A DNA stretch of 55,771 bases from Sutterella sp047777475 (GTDB lineage: Bacteria; Pseudomonadota; Gammaproteobacteria; Burkholderiales; Burkholderiaceae_F). Below the pieces are notes generated by a model, which was not told the DNA's origin, ran no database searches, and saw only the letters and a list, made by a program, of their open reading frames with translations. The stretch is taken from assembly GCA_047777475.1 (NCBI GenBank), contig JBKEET010000010.1:1-55771 (forward strand). Reading direction: 5' to 3'. Positions 1-8,503 of the stretch are shown here, in pieces; positions within the stretch are counted from its first letter, which is position 1; each line of letters begins with the position of its first letter. A program made the translations under genes and the position numbers.

Positions 1-1
1 G

Positions 2-436
2 GGCTGCGGCAAGACCACGGTCGGCCGCCGGCTTGCACAGCGACTGCGGCGCGAATTCCGCGACGTCGACGAGCTGATCGTGAAGCGCGACGGACGGCCC
101 ATCCCGCAGATCTTCGCCGAAAGCGGCGAAGCCTATTTCAGGGACCTCGAAACCTCGGTGATCGAAGAGCTCTCGCTCGAGCACGGCCTGGTGATCGCCA
201 CGGGCGGCGGCTCCGTGCTGCGGCCGCGCAACCGCGACCTGCTCCGGCGCAACGGCTACATCATCTGGCTCAACCGCCCGATCGACCAGCTGCCGACGAA
301 AGGCCGGCCCGTTTCGCAGGCCAAGGGCGTCGAGGCCATTTTCAAAGAGCGCGAGCCCATCTACCGGTCGCTCGCGGAACGCACCGTCGTCAACACTGCC
401 GCGGCCCAGGCCGTTTCTGAAATCCTCGGGGAGTGA
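2..436 (+). CDS. aroK: Shikimate kinase (5' end cut by window edge)
   Basis: Phosphorylates shikimate with ATP in the cytoplasmic shikimate pathway. The frame is open from base 2 and begins inside the Walker A loop (GCGKTT), so only about the first ten residues are missing. The substrate-binding Asp follows (VDELI), then the glycine-rich ATGGGS segment that contacts shikimate, and the C-terminal EREPIYR adenine-side motif. The lid region reads TKGRPVS, shorter in basic residues than the usual RPLL lid. The stop lies 4 bases before aroQ, so the two are almost certainly co-transcribed. Pairing aroK with aroQ rather than aroB is less usual in proteobacteria. Family assignment is secure. Confidence 0.93.
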   Translation, partial: GCGKTTVGRRLAQRLRREFRDVDELIVKRDGRPIPQIFAESGEAYFRDLETSVIEELSLEHGLVIATGGGSVLRPRNRDLLRRNGYIIWLNRPIDQLPTKGRPVSQAKGVEAIFKEREPIYRSLAERTVVNTAAAQAVSEILGE

Positions 437-440
437 ACCC

Positions 441-890
441 ATGAAAATCCTCATCATCAACGGACCCAACATCAACATGCTCGGCATCCGCGAGCCCGAC
501 CTTTACGGAAAGACCGACTACGCTGCGCTCTGCCGGAAGCTGCGCGACTGGTGCCGCACGGCGGACGCCGAATGCGCCCTTTTCCAGAGCAACCACGAAG
601 GCGCGATCGTCGACCGCATCCAGCAGGCCTACTACGAGGGGGTCGACGGCATCGTGATGAACCCCGCCGCCTACACCCATACGAGCGTCGCTATCCTCGA
701 TGCGCTCAAGGCCGTCGCCATTCCCTGCGTCGAAGTGCACATCACCGACGTCTCGAAGCGCGAGAGCTTCCGCCAGGTTTCCTACGTCTCGAAGGCGGCC
801 GTGCACCGCGTGATCGGCCACGGCATCGACGGCTACCGCGAGGCGATCGAGTGGCTCGTCCGCTGCATCAGGGAACGTTCCGCCTCATAG
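441..890 (+). CDS. aroQ: Type II 3-dehydroquinate dehydratase
   Basis: Converts 3-dehydroquinate to 3-dehydroshikimate; the type II enzyme is a dodecameric cytoplasmic protein of about 150 residues, matching the 149 seen. The N-terminal NGPNINMLGIREPDLYG motif carries the catalytic Arg and Tyr. FQSNHEG and NPAAYTHTSVAILDAL, with the Asn and the Thr/Ser of the active site, follow in order, then the catalytic His in EVHITDV. It starts 4 bases after aroK. A strong hairpin 12 bases past the stop closes the unit. Confidence 0.96.
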   Translation: MKILIINGPNINMLGIREPDLYGKTDYAALCRKLRDWCRTADAECALFQSNHEGAIVDRIQQAYYEGVDGIVMNPAAYTHTSVAILDALKAVAIPCVEVHITDVSKRESFRQVSYVSKAAVHRVIGHGIDGYREAIEWLVRCIRERSAS

Positions 891-901
891 AGGCTCGCTG
901 A

Positions 902-923
902 GGCGCCCGCCCCGGCGGGCGCC
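902..923 (+). terminator. Rho-independent terminator after aroQ
   Basis: Perfect 9-bp GC stem (GGCGCCCGC / GCGGGCGCC) with a CCCG loop, followed by CTCTT. The T tract is weak, so some read-through into the next gene at 952 is possible. Confidence 0.6.
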
Positions 924-951
924 CTCTTCCGCAAAAAGGGAAACCATCAGC

Positions 952-2316
952 ATGCAAGGCTTCACTGTGCCGGAGATGAACGCCAAAATCGGCGAAGGTC
1001 TCCCCGTCCACGTGCGCTTTCTCACCGTATGCATCCTGCACGAGCTGCAGCTGCTCAACAAAAGCGGCGCGGCGCCCGGCTTCATGCCCGGCTTCGCCGG
1101 CCTCACCGGCAGCGCGAGCGGCTTCACCGAGAACCGCGTGGCGATATCGCCGAACGGCCGCGCGGCGCGCTGGCTGCGGCACTTTTACGGCCGCAAGCTC
1201 ACGCCCGCGGCCGCCGAGGCCGCTTTCCGCGCCACCTTCCAGCCCGACATCCTCTGGGAGCGCGAAAGCACCCGCCAGAACATCTTCGAAACGCTCGGGC
1301 ACGATCCCGCCTGCCCGGACGCGCCTTTCGTCTACAGCGTGAGCTACGGGTTCATTTCGGAATTCTTCGGCCGCTACAGCGATTCGCAGGGCGTCGAGAA
1401 GATGCTCGGCTGGCCCGACGGGTTCGCCGAAAAATTCTTCGGCAACAGCTACCGGGGCATCGTTCCCGAAAGCAGCCGCAAGGATCTCGCCGCGGGCGAC
1501 CCCTGCCCGCACTGCGGCGGAACGCTCGCCGAAGACGGCAGCGGCGTGCTCGCCTGCCCGGAGTGCGGCGTGAAGTTTTACTGCGGCGTTTCGTTCGAAG
1601 AGGAAGGCCCGAGGGCGAGCGATCTCTCCCACAGCCCGGAAAGCGAGCCGGCGCAGAAGTGCACCTGCCCGCCCGACGACCGGCTTTCCCTCAGCGGCTC
1701 CGCATTCGCGCCGAAAAAGACCGATGCCGTGCGCTTTCTCGCCGCCTGCGCGCTGATCGAGATGCGCATGCAGCAAAAGCCCGAAGGCGAAGCGCTCTTT
1801 TCGGGATTCGGCGGGGACGAGACCCGCGCCGAGCTCTTCCCCGACGGCTTCGCCGCCAGGGCGCTCGAAGCCTTTTTCGGCCGCCGCCTCACCAAGGCCC
1901 TGGTGCTCTCGGCCGCGCAGGCGGCCCTGAAGGCGGGCCCGGTCTCGCTCAAGCTCTTCAGCGGCGTCACCAAGCCCTTCGATCGGCGCGACATGGAAAA
2001 GTACCGGAACGGCCTGGCGTTCGCGGCCGACGAGGTGACGCCCTGGATCCTGCGCCCGGCAGCGGGCGGACGGGCGATCCTTGACGGCACGCTGACGCTG
2101 CCGGGTTCGGACGCCGCCAAGCCGCTCTGCAAAGGGCGGCCGCAGGACGCCCTCCCGCGCATCGCCGCCGAGGCGCTCGGCCTTTCCGAAGAGGACGCCG
2201 AAGCGATTTTCGGCGAAGGCCGGCTTCCCCCGTGGTCCGAGAGCGGCGCCGAGGAAGCCTTTTCGCTCCTCACCGAGCGCTCGCGCTTCTCGCCCAAGTC
2301 CGGCGCGCGCCGGTAA
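952..2316 (+). CDS. Uncharacterised zinc-ribbon protein with internal duplication
   Basis: 454 residues, not recognised as a named family. Two related helical modules are visible. Residues about 20-95 contain VRFLTVCILHELQLL and AARWLRHFYGRKLTPAAAEAAF. Residues about 260-335 contain VRFLAACALIEMRMQQ and AARALEAFFGRRLT, so the protein looks like a duplication of one unit. Between them sits a four-cysteine zinc ribbon (CPHC, about 15 residues, then CPEC) near residues 185-210. There is no signal peptide or membrane segment, so it is probably cytoplasmic. The start is the ATG with AAGGGA about 11 bases upstream. Function unknown. Confidence 0.75.
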   Translation: MQGFTVPEMNAKIGEGLPVHVRFLTVCILHELQLLNKSGAAPGFMPGFAGLTGSASGFTENRVAISPNGRAARWLRHFYGRKLTPAAAEAAFRATFQPDILWERESTRQNIFETLGHDPACPDAPFVYSVSYGFISEFFGRYSDSQGVEKMLGWPDGFAEKFFGNSYRGIVPESSRKDLAAGDPCPHCGGTLAEDGSGVLACPECGVKFYCGVSFEEEGPRASDLSHSPESEPAQKCTCPPDDRLSLSGSAFAPKKTDAVRFLAACALIEMRMQQKPEGEALFSGFGGDETRAELFPDGFAARALEAFFGRRLTKALVLSAAQAALKAGPVSLKLFSGVTKPFDRRDMEKYRNGLAFAADEVTPWILRPAAGGRAILDGTLTLPGSDAAKPLCKGRPQDALPRIAAEALGLSEEDAEAIFGEGRLPPWSESGAEEAFSLLTERSRFSPKSGARR

Positions 2317-2337
2317 GCCGAGCCGAAGCCTAAAAAG

Positions 2338-2366
2338 AGCCCGCTGCGCTTGCCGCGCGGCGGGCT
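2338..2366 (-). terminator. Terminator between convergent genes
   Basis: Twelve-bp GC stem (AGCCCGCTGCGC with one G-T wobble). Read on the minus strand it is followed by CTTTTTAGG, so it mainly ends the DUF4332 gene, but it lies between convergent stops and may act both ways. Confidence 0.7.
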
Positions 2367-2396
2367 TAACTGTCTGATGCTGTGAAAAGAGGCTCG

Positions 2397-2804
2397 TCAG
2401 TAAACGAGCATGGCGGGAAGCTTCTTGGCTTCCTCGATGTAGCGGCGCACTTCCTTAAGCGCCGGAACGCGGCCCGAGAGATGCTTCTCGGCGTTGACTT
2501 CTTCAAGCTTGGCGAGAAGCTTTTCCGGAACGCGGTGCGCGAGCTCGCGGACCGTGTCAACGCCGGCGCACTCGAGCAGCTCGGCATACTGCGGGCCGAT
2601 GCCGCGGATGCGGTAAAGATCAACGTGGTTGGCCCATTTAAGGATGAGCTTCTCGGAAATGCCGGTCTTCTCGGCAAGGTTCTTGCGCTGGGCCGGCGTG
2701 CGGCACACGGGCAGAAGGTCCTCGGCGTATTTCAGTCCGAGTTCATTGAGCTTGACCGCATAAGTCTCGCCCACGCCTTCGATGTCAATGATTTTGTAGG
2801 CCAT
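2397..2804 (-). CDS. DUF4332 / helix-hairpin-helix-like protein
   Basis: 135 residues. Two helix-hairpin-helix-like units are visible: IEGVGETYAVKLNELGL near the start and IRGIGPQYAELLECAGVDT near residue 60. This matches the DUF4332 family, whose folds resemble DNA-polymerase-lambda-type HhH tandems; DNA binding is inference only. An upstream TTG could add five residues, but the ATG at 2804 is preferred. The long upstream region carries a palindromic operator-like site at 3083-3100. Confidence 0.8.
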   Translation of the reverse strand: MAYKIIDIEGVGETYAVKLNELGLKYAEDLLPVCRTPAQRKNLAEKTGISEKLILKWANHVDLYRIRGIGPQYAELLECAGVDTVRELAHRVPEKLLAKLEEVNAEKHLSGRVPALKEVRRYIEEAKKLPAMLVY

Positions 2805-3082
2805 GACGAAATGTCCCAAAAAAGAGTTTTAGAAGGCCGAAAAGCTCCCGCCGGGAGACGTCCTTTGGGGGCCGGATCGGCGATTCGTTTGCGCTGTTTT
2901 ATCTTTATTACAAACGCATTCAGTATAAAACCCGTCATAAGAAACCCAAATAAGTAAATTCACGGATATCGCTTGTTATTCAGGCGATTTCATTTAAGCA
3001 GACGGGATATCTATCATAAGGAGAAGTATAGGCAATCGGCTTTTGAAAAATGCATATTGTTTAATCTAGCGATTAGCTAGGT

Positions 3083-3100
3083 TATGAACGCTTGTTCATA
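3083..3100. promoter_or_regulatory. Palindromic operator-like site, copy 1
   Basis: TATGAACGCTTGTTCATA: perfect 7-bp arms around a GCTT centre. The same 16-base core ATGAACGCTTGTTCAT recurs at 52653-52668, and diverged copies occur at 40723 and 40761. The size and symmetry suit a TetR-type dimer (inference). It lies about 280 bases upstream of the DUF4332 start. Confidence 0.6.
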
Positions 3101-3235
3101 GCACAGGCACATTGCCGCCGCAGCAATAACTGCTGTGTGCGGGTCCCGCATCGCCCTTTTTGCTGACGCGCAGAAATTGATATCTTTAAGGTATATTTGC
3201 TGATTTGCCTGAAAATGTACTGCCCGGGACAGAAA

Positions 3236-3260
3236 CGGCGCCGGGCAATGCCCGGCGCCG
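3236..3260 (-). terminator. Terminator after SUFU/Imm33 gene A
   Basis: Perfect 11-bp stem (CGGCGCCGGGC, 3-base loop, GCCCGGCGCCG). On the minus strand it is followed by TTTCTGT, about 85 bases past the stop at 3344. Confidence 0.75.
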
Positions 3261-3343
3261 TAAAACTCGCAAAAGAGACAATCGGAGAAGCAGGCCCCCG
3301 GGAATCCCTTCAATCGCACAGGCGGCGCGCGTTTGGGAAGGCC

Positions 3344-5800
3344 TCAGGAGAGCGTGCGGCCGCCCGGGCGGTGCCGCTTTTCGGGCGGCACTTCCTCGAG
3401 CGGCACCATGACCCCGTCGTCCCTGCGCACGTAGCTCGAGCCGTAAGGCGCATCGAGCAGCGGCACGATGTCGGGGGCGTAATTGGCGATCGTATTGAGA
3501 TCGACGAGCGGGAAGCTCGTTTTGTCCTCGATCACCCTGTCGGTTTCCTCGCCCGTGTAAAAGTGCCAGCCGCTGTCCCAGTCCCGGTCGCCCGGCTGCG
3601 GACGGTGGCGCACCATGTACCGAAGTTCCTTGCCCTCGGTGAGGATGTCGAGGTTGACGAACGCCATCAGGACGCTCTTCTCGGCGGAGCAGACCGGCTT
3701 GAGGCGGCTCCTTTCGATCAGCGGCCTGTAGCGGCGGTCCTTGCAGACATTGCGGCGCTGCTCCGAAACCGGACGGTACGGCGTCGCGGCGAGCCGCTCG
3801 CGGAGCGGCTCGGGACCGAAGAGTGCGACGAAATCGCCCTCTTCCGGATAAATCGGCACGAGCTCGAGGAGCTCCGCGGGGAACTTCTTCGAGAGCGCGC
3901 CCGCTTCGCCGAAGGCGCAGAGCATGGTGCCCGTGAAGGGCGCCCCCGGCCCGAGCGGCGTGCCGTCGACGTTGCGCACCGTCAGCCCTTCTTCGACGTG
4001 CCTGCCGGGCATGCGGCAGGCCTGCACGGCAATCTTGGCCATTTCGGATATCGGCCAGAAATCCCGCGGGGCGAAGCGGTAGCCCGAAAGGTCCTTTTCG
4101 GCCGGGAGCGGCACGATGAGCTCGCGGGGATGCGGATTCCTCCCCGCGTCCCCGAAAAGCTGCAGGCCGTAAGTCATCGCATACTGCATGCCCGGCGCTT
4201 TCTTCGGGAGCACGATCCAGATTTCGATCGGGTACCAGCCCGTGATGACGTCGTCGACCGGGCCGATCTCGCGCTCGACGGCCTTGAGGAAGCGCTCCCG
4301 CTGCGGCTCGAAGGCCTTCACCTGGCCTTTTCGCTTGGCCAGGTCTTCGGCGATTGACCTGCACTCGGCTTCGGCCTGCGCCCTGTCGTCGCCCTCCAGG
4401 AGGGGCGGAATCTTCTTCGCTACGGCGAGCGCATCCTTGTCGCGATGCATCATGAGGAGGCAGCGCTTGAGGCAGCTGAGCGCGCCGGCGTCCTTCGGAT
4501 CCTCGTACAGATTGTCCGATGCGATCACGCTCGCCTCGGCGATGCGGCCCGCGAGGTCCGGGTAAACCGCGCAGTTGAGGAGCGAATGGGCCTGGATGAG
4601 ACGGAGCGGTTTGGTGCGCAGCCGCGCGGGCGCCTCATAGCAGTAGTCGAGCACGTCGGAGGACTTGAAGCCGCCCTTCTGCCGGATCCTCGCAAAGGCT
4701 CCGGTCTCGAGCAGGATCGCCCTCAGGTCGCCCCAGAGATAATGCTTCGAGAGGCGTTTGAGCGCGGCGCTGCACTCGCGCACGGCCTTCTTCGGCTCGC
4801 CGCTCTGCATATAGATGCGGGCGCGCACGAGGCGCCGGAACGGGCTGGTGCCGAGGCGGCGGTCGTCGCCGGCCACGATCAGGCCCGCCGAGCGGAGCAG
4901 GTCGGCGTCGGCCTTCTCGAGCGACTCGGCCGCGAGGCAGGAAGCGAGCAGGTCGGCGGCGGTGCCGGTGATCCTCCATCTAGGCCCCTTGCGGGCGAAA
5001 TCGATGACCGCGGCGTCGCCCTCCGAGAGCTTCGCCCTCAGGTAGAGGAGAATCTTCTCGTCGCTGTGCGCGGCCGTGAACTTTTTGGGCACGCGCAGCT
5101 TCGGCTCGTCTTCGGATCTCGAATAAAGCGCGCCGAAGAGCGTGCTCGCGATGAGCTCGGGGATGCCTTCGGTGAAGGGCTTCCCCGAGCGGATCTCATC
5201 GAGCGCCATGCAGGCGTACTTGATCGCCAGCGGCATCTCGTCTTCGCAGAGGTTTGCGGCAGCGCCGAGCGCGTACGGCAGGGCCGTGTCTTCGAGCGCC
5301 GGCACGGCGGCCCGCATGGCGCCGAGCACGGCGGTCGCGTGGCAGCTGTAGTTCCTGGAGTCGGAGAGAATATAGAAAAACGCGTCGTCCGTCTTATCCC
5401 ACAGGGCGCGCGCCGCCTTTTCGTCCATCTCGGGCTCTTCGCCCGGCCGGGGCGTGACCCGGATAATGTCCGCCGCGATTGTGTAGAGCGCGCAGAGCGC
5501 TTTCACGGGAACGCCCTCGAGCTCCTCGAGGTCCGATTCGGGAGTGCGCTCGGCGGCCGCCGCAAAGCGCTTCATGCCGGCGCCGTCGCGGAGCCACGAC
5601 GAGCAGATCATCTGCATAAGCCGGATCAGGCGCTCGAAGCGCGTGCCCGCAAAGCGCCGTCCCTTGAAAAGCGCCAGGACGGCCTCGGCGGCTTCCTTGG
5701 AAACCGGGCTGTCTCCCATGATGCTCTCGGCTTTGGCGCAGAGAGCGGTCAGCCGATCATCGGCGGCTTGTGCTGTTAATGAAGCTTTCACTTCTCTCAT
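3344..5800 (-). CDS. Large protein with helical-repeat, SUFU-like and DUF2185/Imm33-like domains (paralogue A)
   Basis: 818 residues, no signal peptide. Residues 1 to about 520 are alanine-rich helical repeats of TPR-like character. Residues about 545-700 resemble the bacterial SUFU (suppressor-of-fused) domain: PIEIWIVLP, an MTYGL segment, then RELIVPLPAEKDLSGY. The last ~100 residues carry the DUF2185 (Imm33) signature DSGWHFYTGEE followed by LVDLNTIANYAPD and APYGSSYVRR. SUFU and Imm33 domains are known immunity modules of polymorphic toxin systems. The same order occurs in the gene at 6443-8503. No toxin gene is adjacent. Domain calls are from memory of family patterns; function is inferred. 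Confidence 0.75.
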   Translation of the reverse strand: MREVKASLTAQAADDRLTALCAKAESIMGDSPVSKEAAEAVLALFKGRRFAGTRFERLIRLMQMICSSWLRDGAGMKRFAAAAERTPESDLEELEGVPVKALCALYTIAADIIRVTPRPGEEPEMDEKAARALWDKTDDAFFYILSDSRNYSCHATAVLGAMRAAVPALEDTALPYALGAAANLCEDEMPLAIKYACMALDEIRSGKPFTEGIPELIASTLFGALYSRSEDEPKLRVPKKFTAAHSDEKILLYLRAKLSEGDAAVIDFARKGPRWRITGTAADLLASCLAAESLEKADADLLRSAGLIVAGDDRRLGTSPFRRLVRARIYMQSGEPKKAVRECSAALKRLSKHYLWGDLRAILLETGAFARIRQKGGFKSSDVLDYCYEAPARLRTKPLRLIQAHSLLNCAVYPDLAGRIAEASVIASDNLYEDPKDAGALSCLKRCLLMMHRDKDALAVAKKIPPLLEGDDRAQAEAECRSIAEDLAKRKGQVKAFEPQRERFLKAVEREIGPVDDVITGWYPIEIWIVLPKKAPGMQYAMTYGLQLFGDAGRNPHPRELIVPLPAEKDLSGYRFAPRDFWPISEMAKIAVQACRMPGRHVEEGLTVRNVDGTPLGPGAPFTGTMLCAFGEAGALSKKFPAELLELVPIYPEEGDFVALFGPEPLRERLAATPYRPVSEQRRNVCKDRRYRPLIERSRLKPVCSAEKSVLMAFVNLDILTEGKELRYMVRHRPQPGDRDWDSGWHFYTGEETDRVIEDKTSFPLVDLNTIANYAPDIVPLLDAPYGSSYVRRDDGVMVPLEEVPPEKRHRPGGRTLS

Positions 5801-5971
5801 CGCTTATTGATGTCCTCTTTCCGTGTGATTCAACTTTAGCAAACCGCGCGGGACAAAACGCCATTTGACGTCCAAAAGACAAAGCTTTTTACCCTTAAGG
5901 AACGGCCGCACTGCGCTCGGATACAATAAGCGCCCTTATCAGCCCAAATTTTTTCGCAGGCAGAAGACTCT

Positions 5972-6424
5972 ATGAAGCTTTTCGGACGCATCCTGGCGAT
6001 TTTGCTCGGCACGGCCGCCGCCGTGCTCACGGCCGTGCTCATTTCGATCGGATGGAGCCGCTGGCTCTATTTCAACCCGGTGTTCCCGCGGGAATGGACC
6101 TGGATCATCGGCGCCGCCTTTGCCATCGCCGTTTTCGCCTGCGGCCTCAAGGCACTAAAGTCGGTGACGCTTGCGAGCGCCGCCGCGGTTTTCGCCGCGC
6201 TCGTCTCCCTCTTGCTCTGCACGGTTTTCACGGGCGTCGACCAGGCAAACGGCTGGCCGGCCTCATTCTGGGCGGTGGCCAAGCTCGGCATGCAGACCGA
6301 CGTGATCGAAGACGAGCTTCTCTCGGCGACGGCCGTCACCGCCGGCCTCCTCTATCCCGTCTTCTACATGATCGCGTATGCGTTCGGCGCCTGGCTCATC
6401 AGGCACCGCCTGCTCGGCCGTTAA
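5972..6424 (+). CDS. Small four-helix membrane protein
   Basis: 150 residues with four predicted transmembrane helices, at about 6-28, 44-62, 66-88 and 120-142. The short loop before the last helix is acidic (DVIEDELL) and the C-terminus is basic (RHRLLGR), so an inside C-terminus is likely. No family recognised. It is transcribed opposite to both flanking SUFU/Imm33 genes, starting about 170 bases from the divergent gene at 5800, so the two probably share a promoter region. Its end is 18 bases from the convergent stop of the gene at 6443. Confidence 0.75.
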   Translation: MKLFGRILAILLGTAAAVLTAVLISIGWSRWLYFNPVFPREWTWIIGAAFAIAVFACGLKALKSVTLASAAAVFAALVSLLLCTVFTGVDQANGWPASFWAVAKLGMQTDVIEDELLSATAVTAGLLYPVFYMIAYAFGAWLIRHRLLGR

Positions 6425-6442
6425 TTCCCTATCGGGAACTTA

Positions 6443-8503
6443 TCAGGAATAAAGCTTCCTGATGTCCTTAAAGACGTCCTCGTCGAGCACCGCCTCCGAG
6501 AACGCCCCCGTGCCCGGGATGCGCCGTATCGCGACGCCCCGGGTTTCGTTTTTCTCGAGCCAGGGCTTGGCCGCGGGGATATAGTTGCAGACCGTGTTGA
6601 GGTCCACCCAGGCGAAATCGCCGGAATAGAAAAGCACGGCGAACGGGTTGGGACTCGCCTCGCTGATTTCGGGCACGTCGTCCGCAAAGAAGCACCAGCC
6701 GGAGAAATTCTCCGGGAGCCCCGCCGCGGCGATGAGCCGGCTGTCGAAGTGGAAGAGCACGCTCGGCTCGGCGCCGCCGTGGAAGATGCGGCGCGACAGG
6801 AGCGCCCTGCCCCGCTTGTCGGCGTCCTTGAGCACCGTCCGCAGCCGCTCGGCCGGGATGGCGGGCTCCCAGCCGCCGTCGGCGCAGACGCTCTTCCGCT
6901 CAAAGGACTCGGGCGGGATGCCCGCCGCGCGCAGGCGCGCGAGCAGCGCCCTCGCGCCGTACCACTTCCAGTACTCGGCCTCGTCGGCATAGAGCGCAAT
7001 GGTCTCGAGGAGCCGGCAGTCGGTTCCCGAGGCACCCTCCGGCAGCGCAAGCCGGTCGAAGAGCACCTCGGCGAAGTCCGTCCCGAGGGTCGACCTGACC
7101 TTGTCGTCGAGCTGCACGAGGCTGCCCGCCTCGGGCAGGAAATCCGAAATCATGATGCGGCGCCCGATCTCCCCCATGAGCCAGAGCGGGAGGCTTTCCC
7201 TGCTCTTTTCCTTCCAGCCCGAGAGATCGGCGCTGCGCGGCAGCGTCATGACGAGCTCGCTGTCGGGCGCGTCGGTTTCGGCGCCGTTTTCGGGATCGAG
7301 GTAGCTCGAAAGCCCCATCGTCACGACGTACTGCACGTCGGCGTCCCACTTCGAGCGGATGAGGAGCATCCGCAGCGGCGACCAGGCGGCGATCTCTTCG
7401 GTGATTTCGCCGAGCGCTTCGGCGAACTCCGCCTTCTGCGCCGCATAGCGGTCGCTCGGCAGCTCGTGGTAGACGGTCTCGCCCGCGGCCTTGGCGCGCA
7501 GCCAGGGCAGCACGCGCACGTACCAGCGCGAGTCGGCTTTCGGATCGTTTTCGGCGCGGCGGAGCCGGTCGGCGCTCGCGAGCGCCCGATAGGCTTCGTG
7601 GAGCCTGTAGCGCTTGAAGGCGACGAGGCCGCTCGCCTCCTGCCAGATCGCGCCGCGCGAGGCGGCCGGCACGCGTCCGAGCACGCTGCGCGCCTCGTCC
7701 ATGTCGCCGCGGATATCGGGGATGCGCGCCCGCGTGGCGAGCGCAAACGCTTCGCACTGCAGCGCGAGCGGCGTCTTGAAGCCTTCGGGGACGCTTCTTA
7801 AATAGGCGAGCTCTTCCTCGCGGTCCTTCCAGACGGCCTTGAAGGCGCGCACGGCGAGGTCGAGCGACTCGCTTGCGAAGCGGCAGGGGCAGTCCGCGTC
7901 GGCAAAAAGCCGGAAGGCCGCATCGTAGTTCTCGCCCGCGGCGCGCCAGTCGCGGCGCGCCGCCGCACAGCGCGCGAGCGCCTGCAGGCGCACCGGGTCG
8001 GCGCCCTGCTGCGTGTCGGTGGCGCGCAGGATTTCTTCGGCCTTCGCGATGCCTTCGGCGTCGTTGGCCGAGGCGGCGATGCGAAGCTGCGCGTTGCCGA
8101 CAAGGAGGCCGACCGAGCCCGGCAGGTGCTTGGCCGGCACCCCCGCGGCGAAGGTGAGGACCCGCGCGGGCGTGTCGAGGTCGAAAAAGGGCTTCAGGGC
8201 CGTGAGCATGTCGATCTCGCGCATCGTCCCGCTGATCGGCACGGGCGACGAAGACGACCAGGGTTCCTTGTCTTCCGAGAAAATGCGGTAAGCGAGCACG
8301 ATGAGCCTGAGGCGCACGCACTCGTCTTCGCGCGAAGCTACCCTGCCCGAGAACTGCGAGATGCCGAAGAGCGCCCTTTTCATCGCCTTGCGGCCGAAGC
8401 CCTCTTCGTAGAGCGACGTCGCCGCTTCGAGCTGGTAGCGCGGCGTGTTCCCGGCGCCGTCCTCGCCGGGAAGCTCCCCTTCGATGATGAGCTTCTCGGT
8501 CAT
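6443..8503 (-). CDS. SUFU-like / DUF2185-Imm33-like protein (paralogue B)
   Basis: 686 residues. Residues 1 to about 345 are helical repeats. Residues about 350-540 are SUFU-like, with SPLRMLLIRSKW, VVTMGLSSYL and ELVMTLPRSADLSGW matching paralogue A position by position. The C-terminal ~100 residues are a diverged DUF2185/Imm33 unit: SGWCFFADD is shortened, but VDLNTVCNYIP matches A's VDLNTIANYAP. The start overlaps the stop of the DUF4261 gene by 4 bases, which implies translational coupling. A duplication followed by divergence explains the pair. Exact role unknown; immunity-like by domain content. Confidence 0.75.
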   Translation of the reverse strand: MTEKLIIEGELPGEDGAGNTPRYQLEAATSLYEEGFGRKAMKRALFGISQFSGRVASREDECVRLRLIVLAYRIFSEDKEPWSSSSPVPISGTMREIDMLTALKPFFDLDTPARVLTFAAGVPAKHLPGSVGLLVGNAQLRIAASANDAEGIAKAEEILRATDTQQGADPVRLQALARCAAARRDWRAAGENYDAAFRLFADADCPCRFASESLDLAVRAFKAVWKDREEELAYLRSVPEGFKTPLALQCEAFALATRARIPDIRGDMDEARSVLGRVPAASRGAIWQEASGLVAFKRYRLHEAYRALASADRLRRAENDPKADSRWYVRVLPWLRAKAAGETVYHELPSDRYAAQKAEFAEALGEITEEIAAWSPLRMLLIRSKWDADVQYVVTMGLSSYLDPENGAETDAPDSELVMTLPRSADLSGWKEKSRESLPLWLMGEIGRRIMISDFLPEAGSLVQLDDKVRSTLGTDFAEVLFDRLALPEGASGTDCRLLETIALYADEAEYWKWYGARALLARLRAAGIPPESFERKSVCADGGWEPAIPAERLRTVLKDADKRGRALLSRRIFHGGAEPSVLFHFDSRLIAAAGLPENFSGWCFFADDVPEISEASPNPFAVLFYSGDFAWVDLNTVCNYIPAAKPWLEKNETRGVAIRRIPGTGAFSEAVLDEDVFKDIRKLYS

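Larger units (their letters stand above)
2820..3343. other. Gene-free region with regulatory sites
   Basis: A relatively AT-rich spacer of about 520 bases. No credible gene was found; the short open frames have no recognisable composition or ribosome-binding site. It holds the terminator of the upstream minus-strand gene (3236-3260), a 5-bp inverted repeat CTAGC-GATTA-GCTAG (3066-3080) and the palindrome at 3083-3100, so it is probably the promoter region of the DUF4332 gene. Confidence 0.6.
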
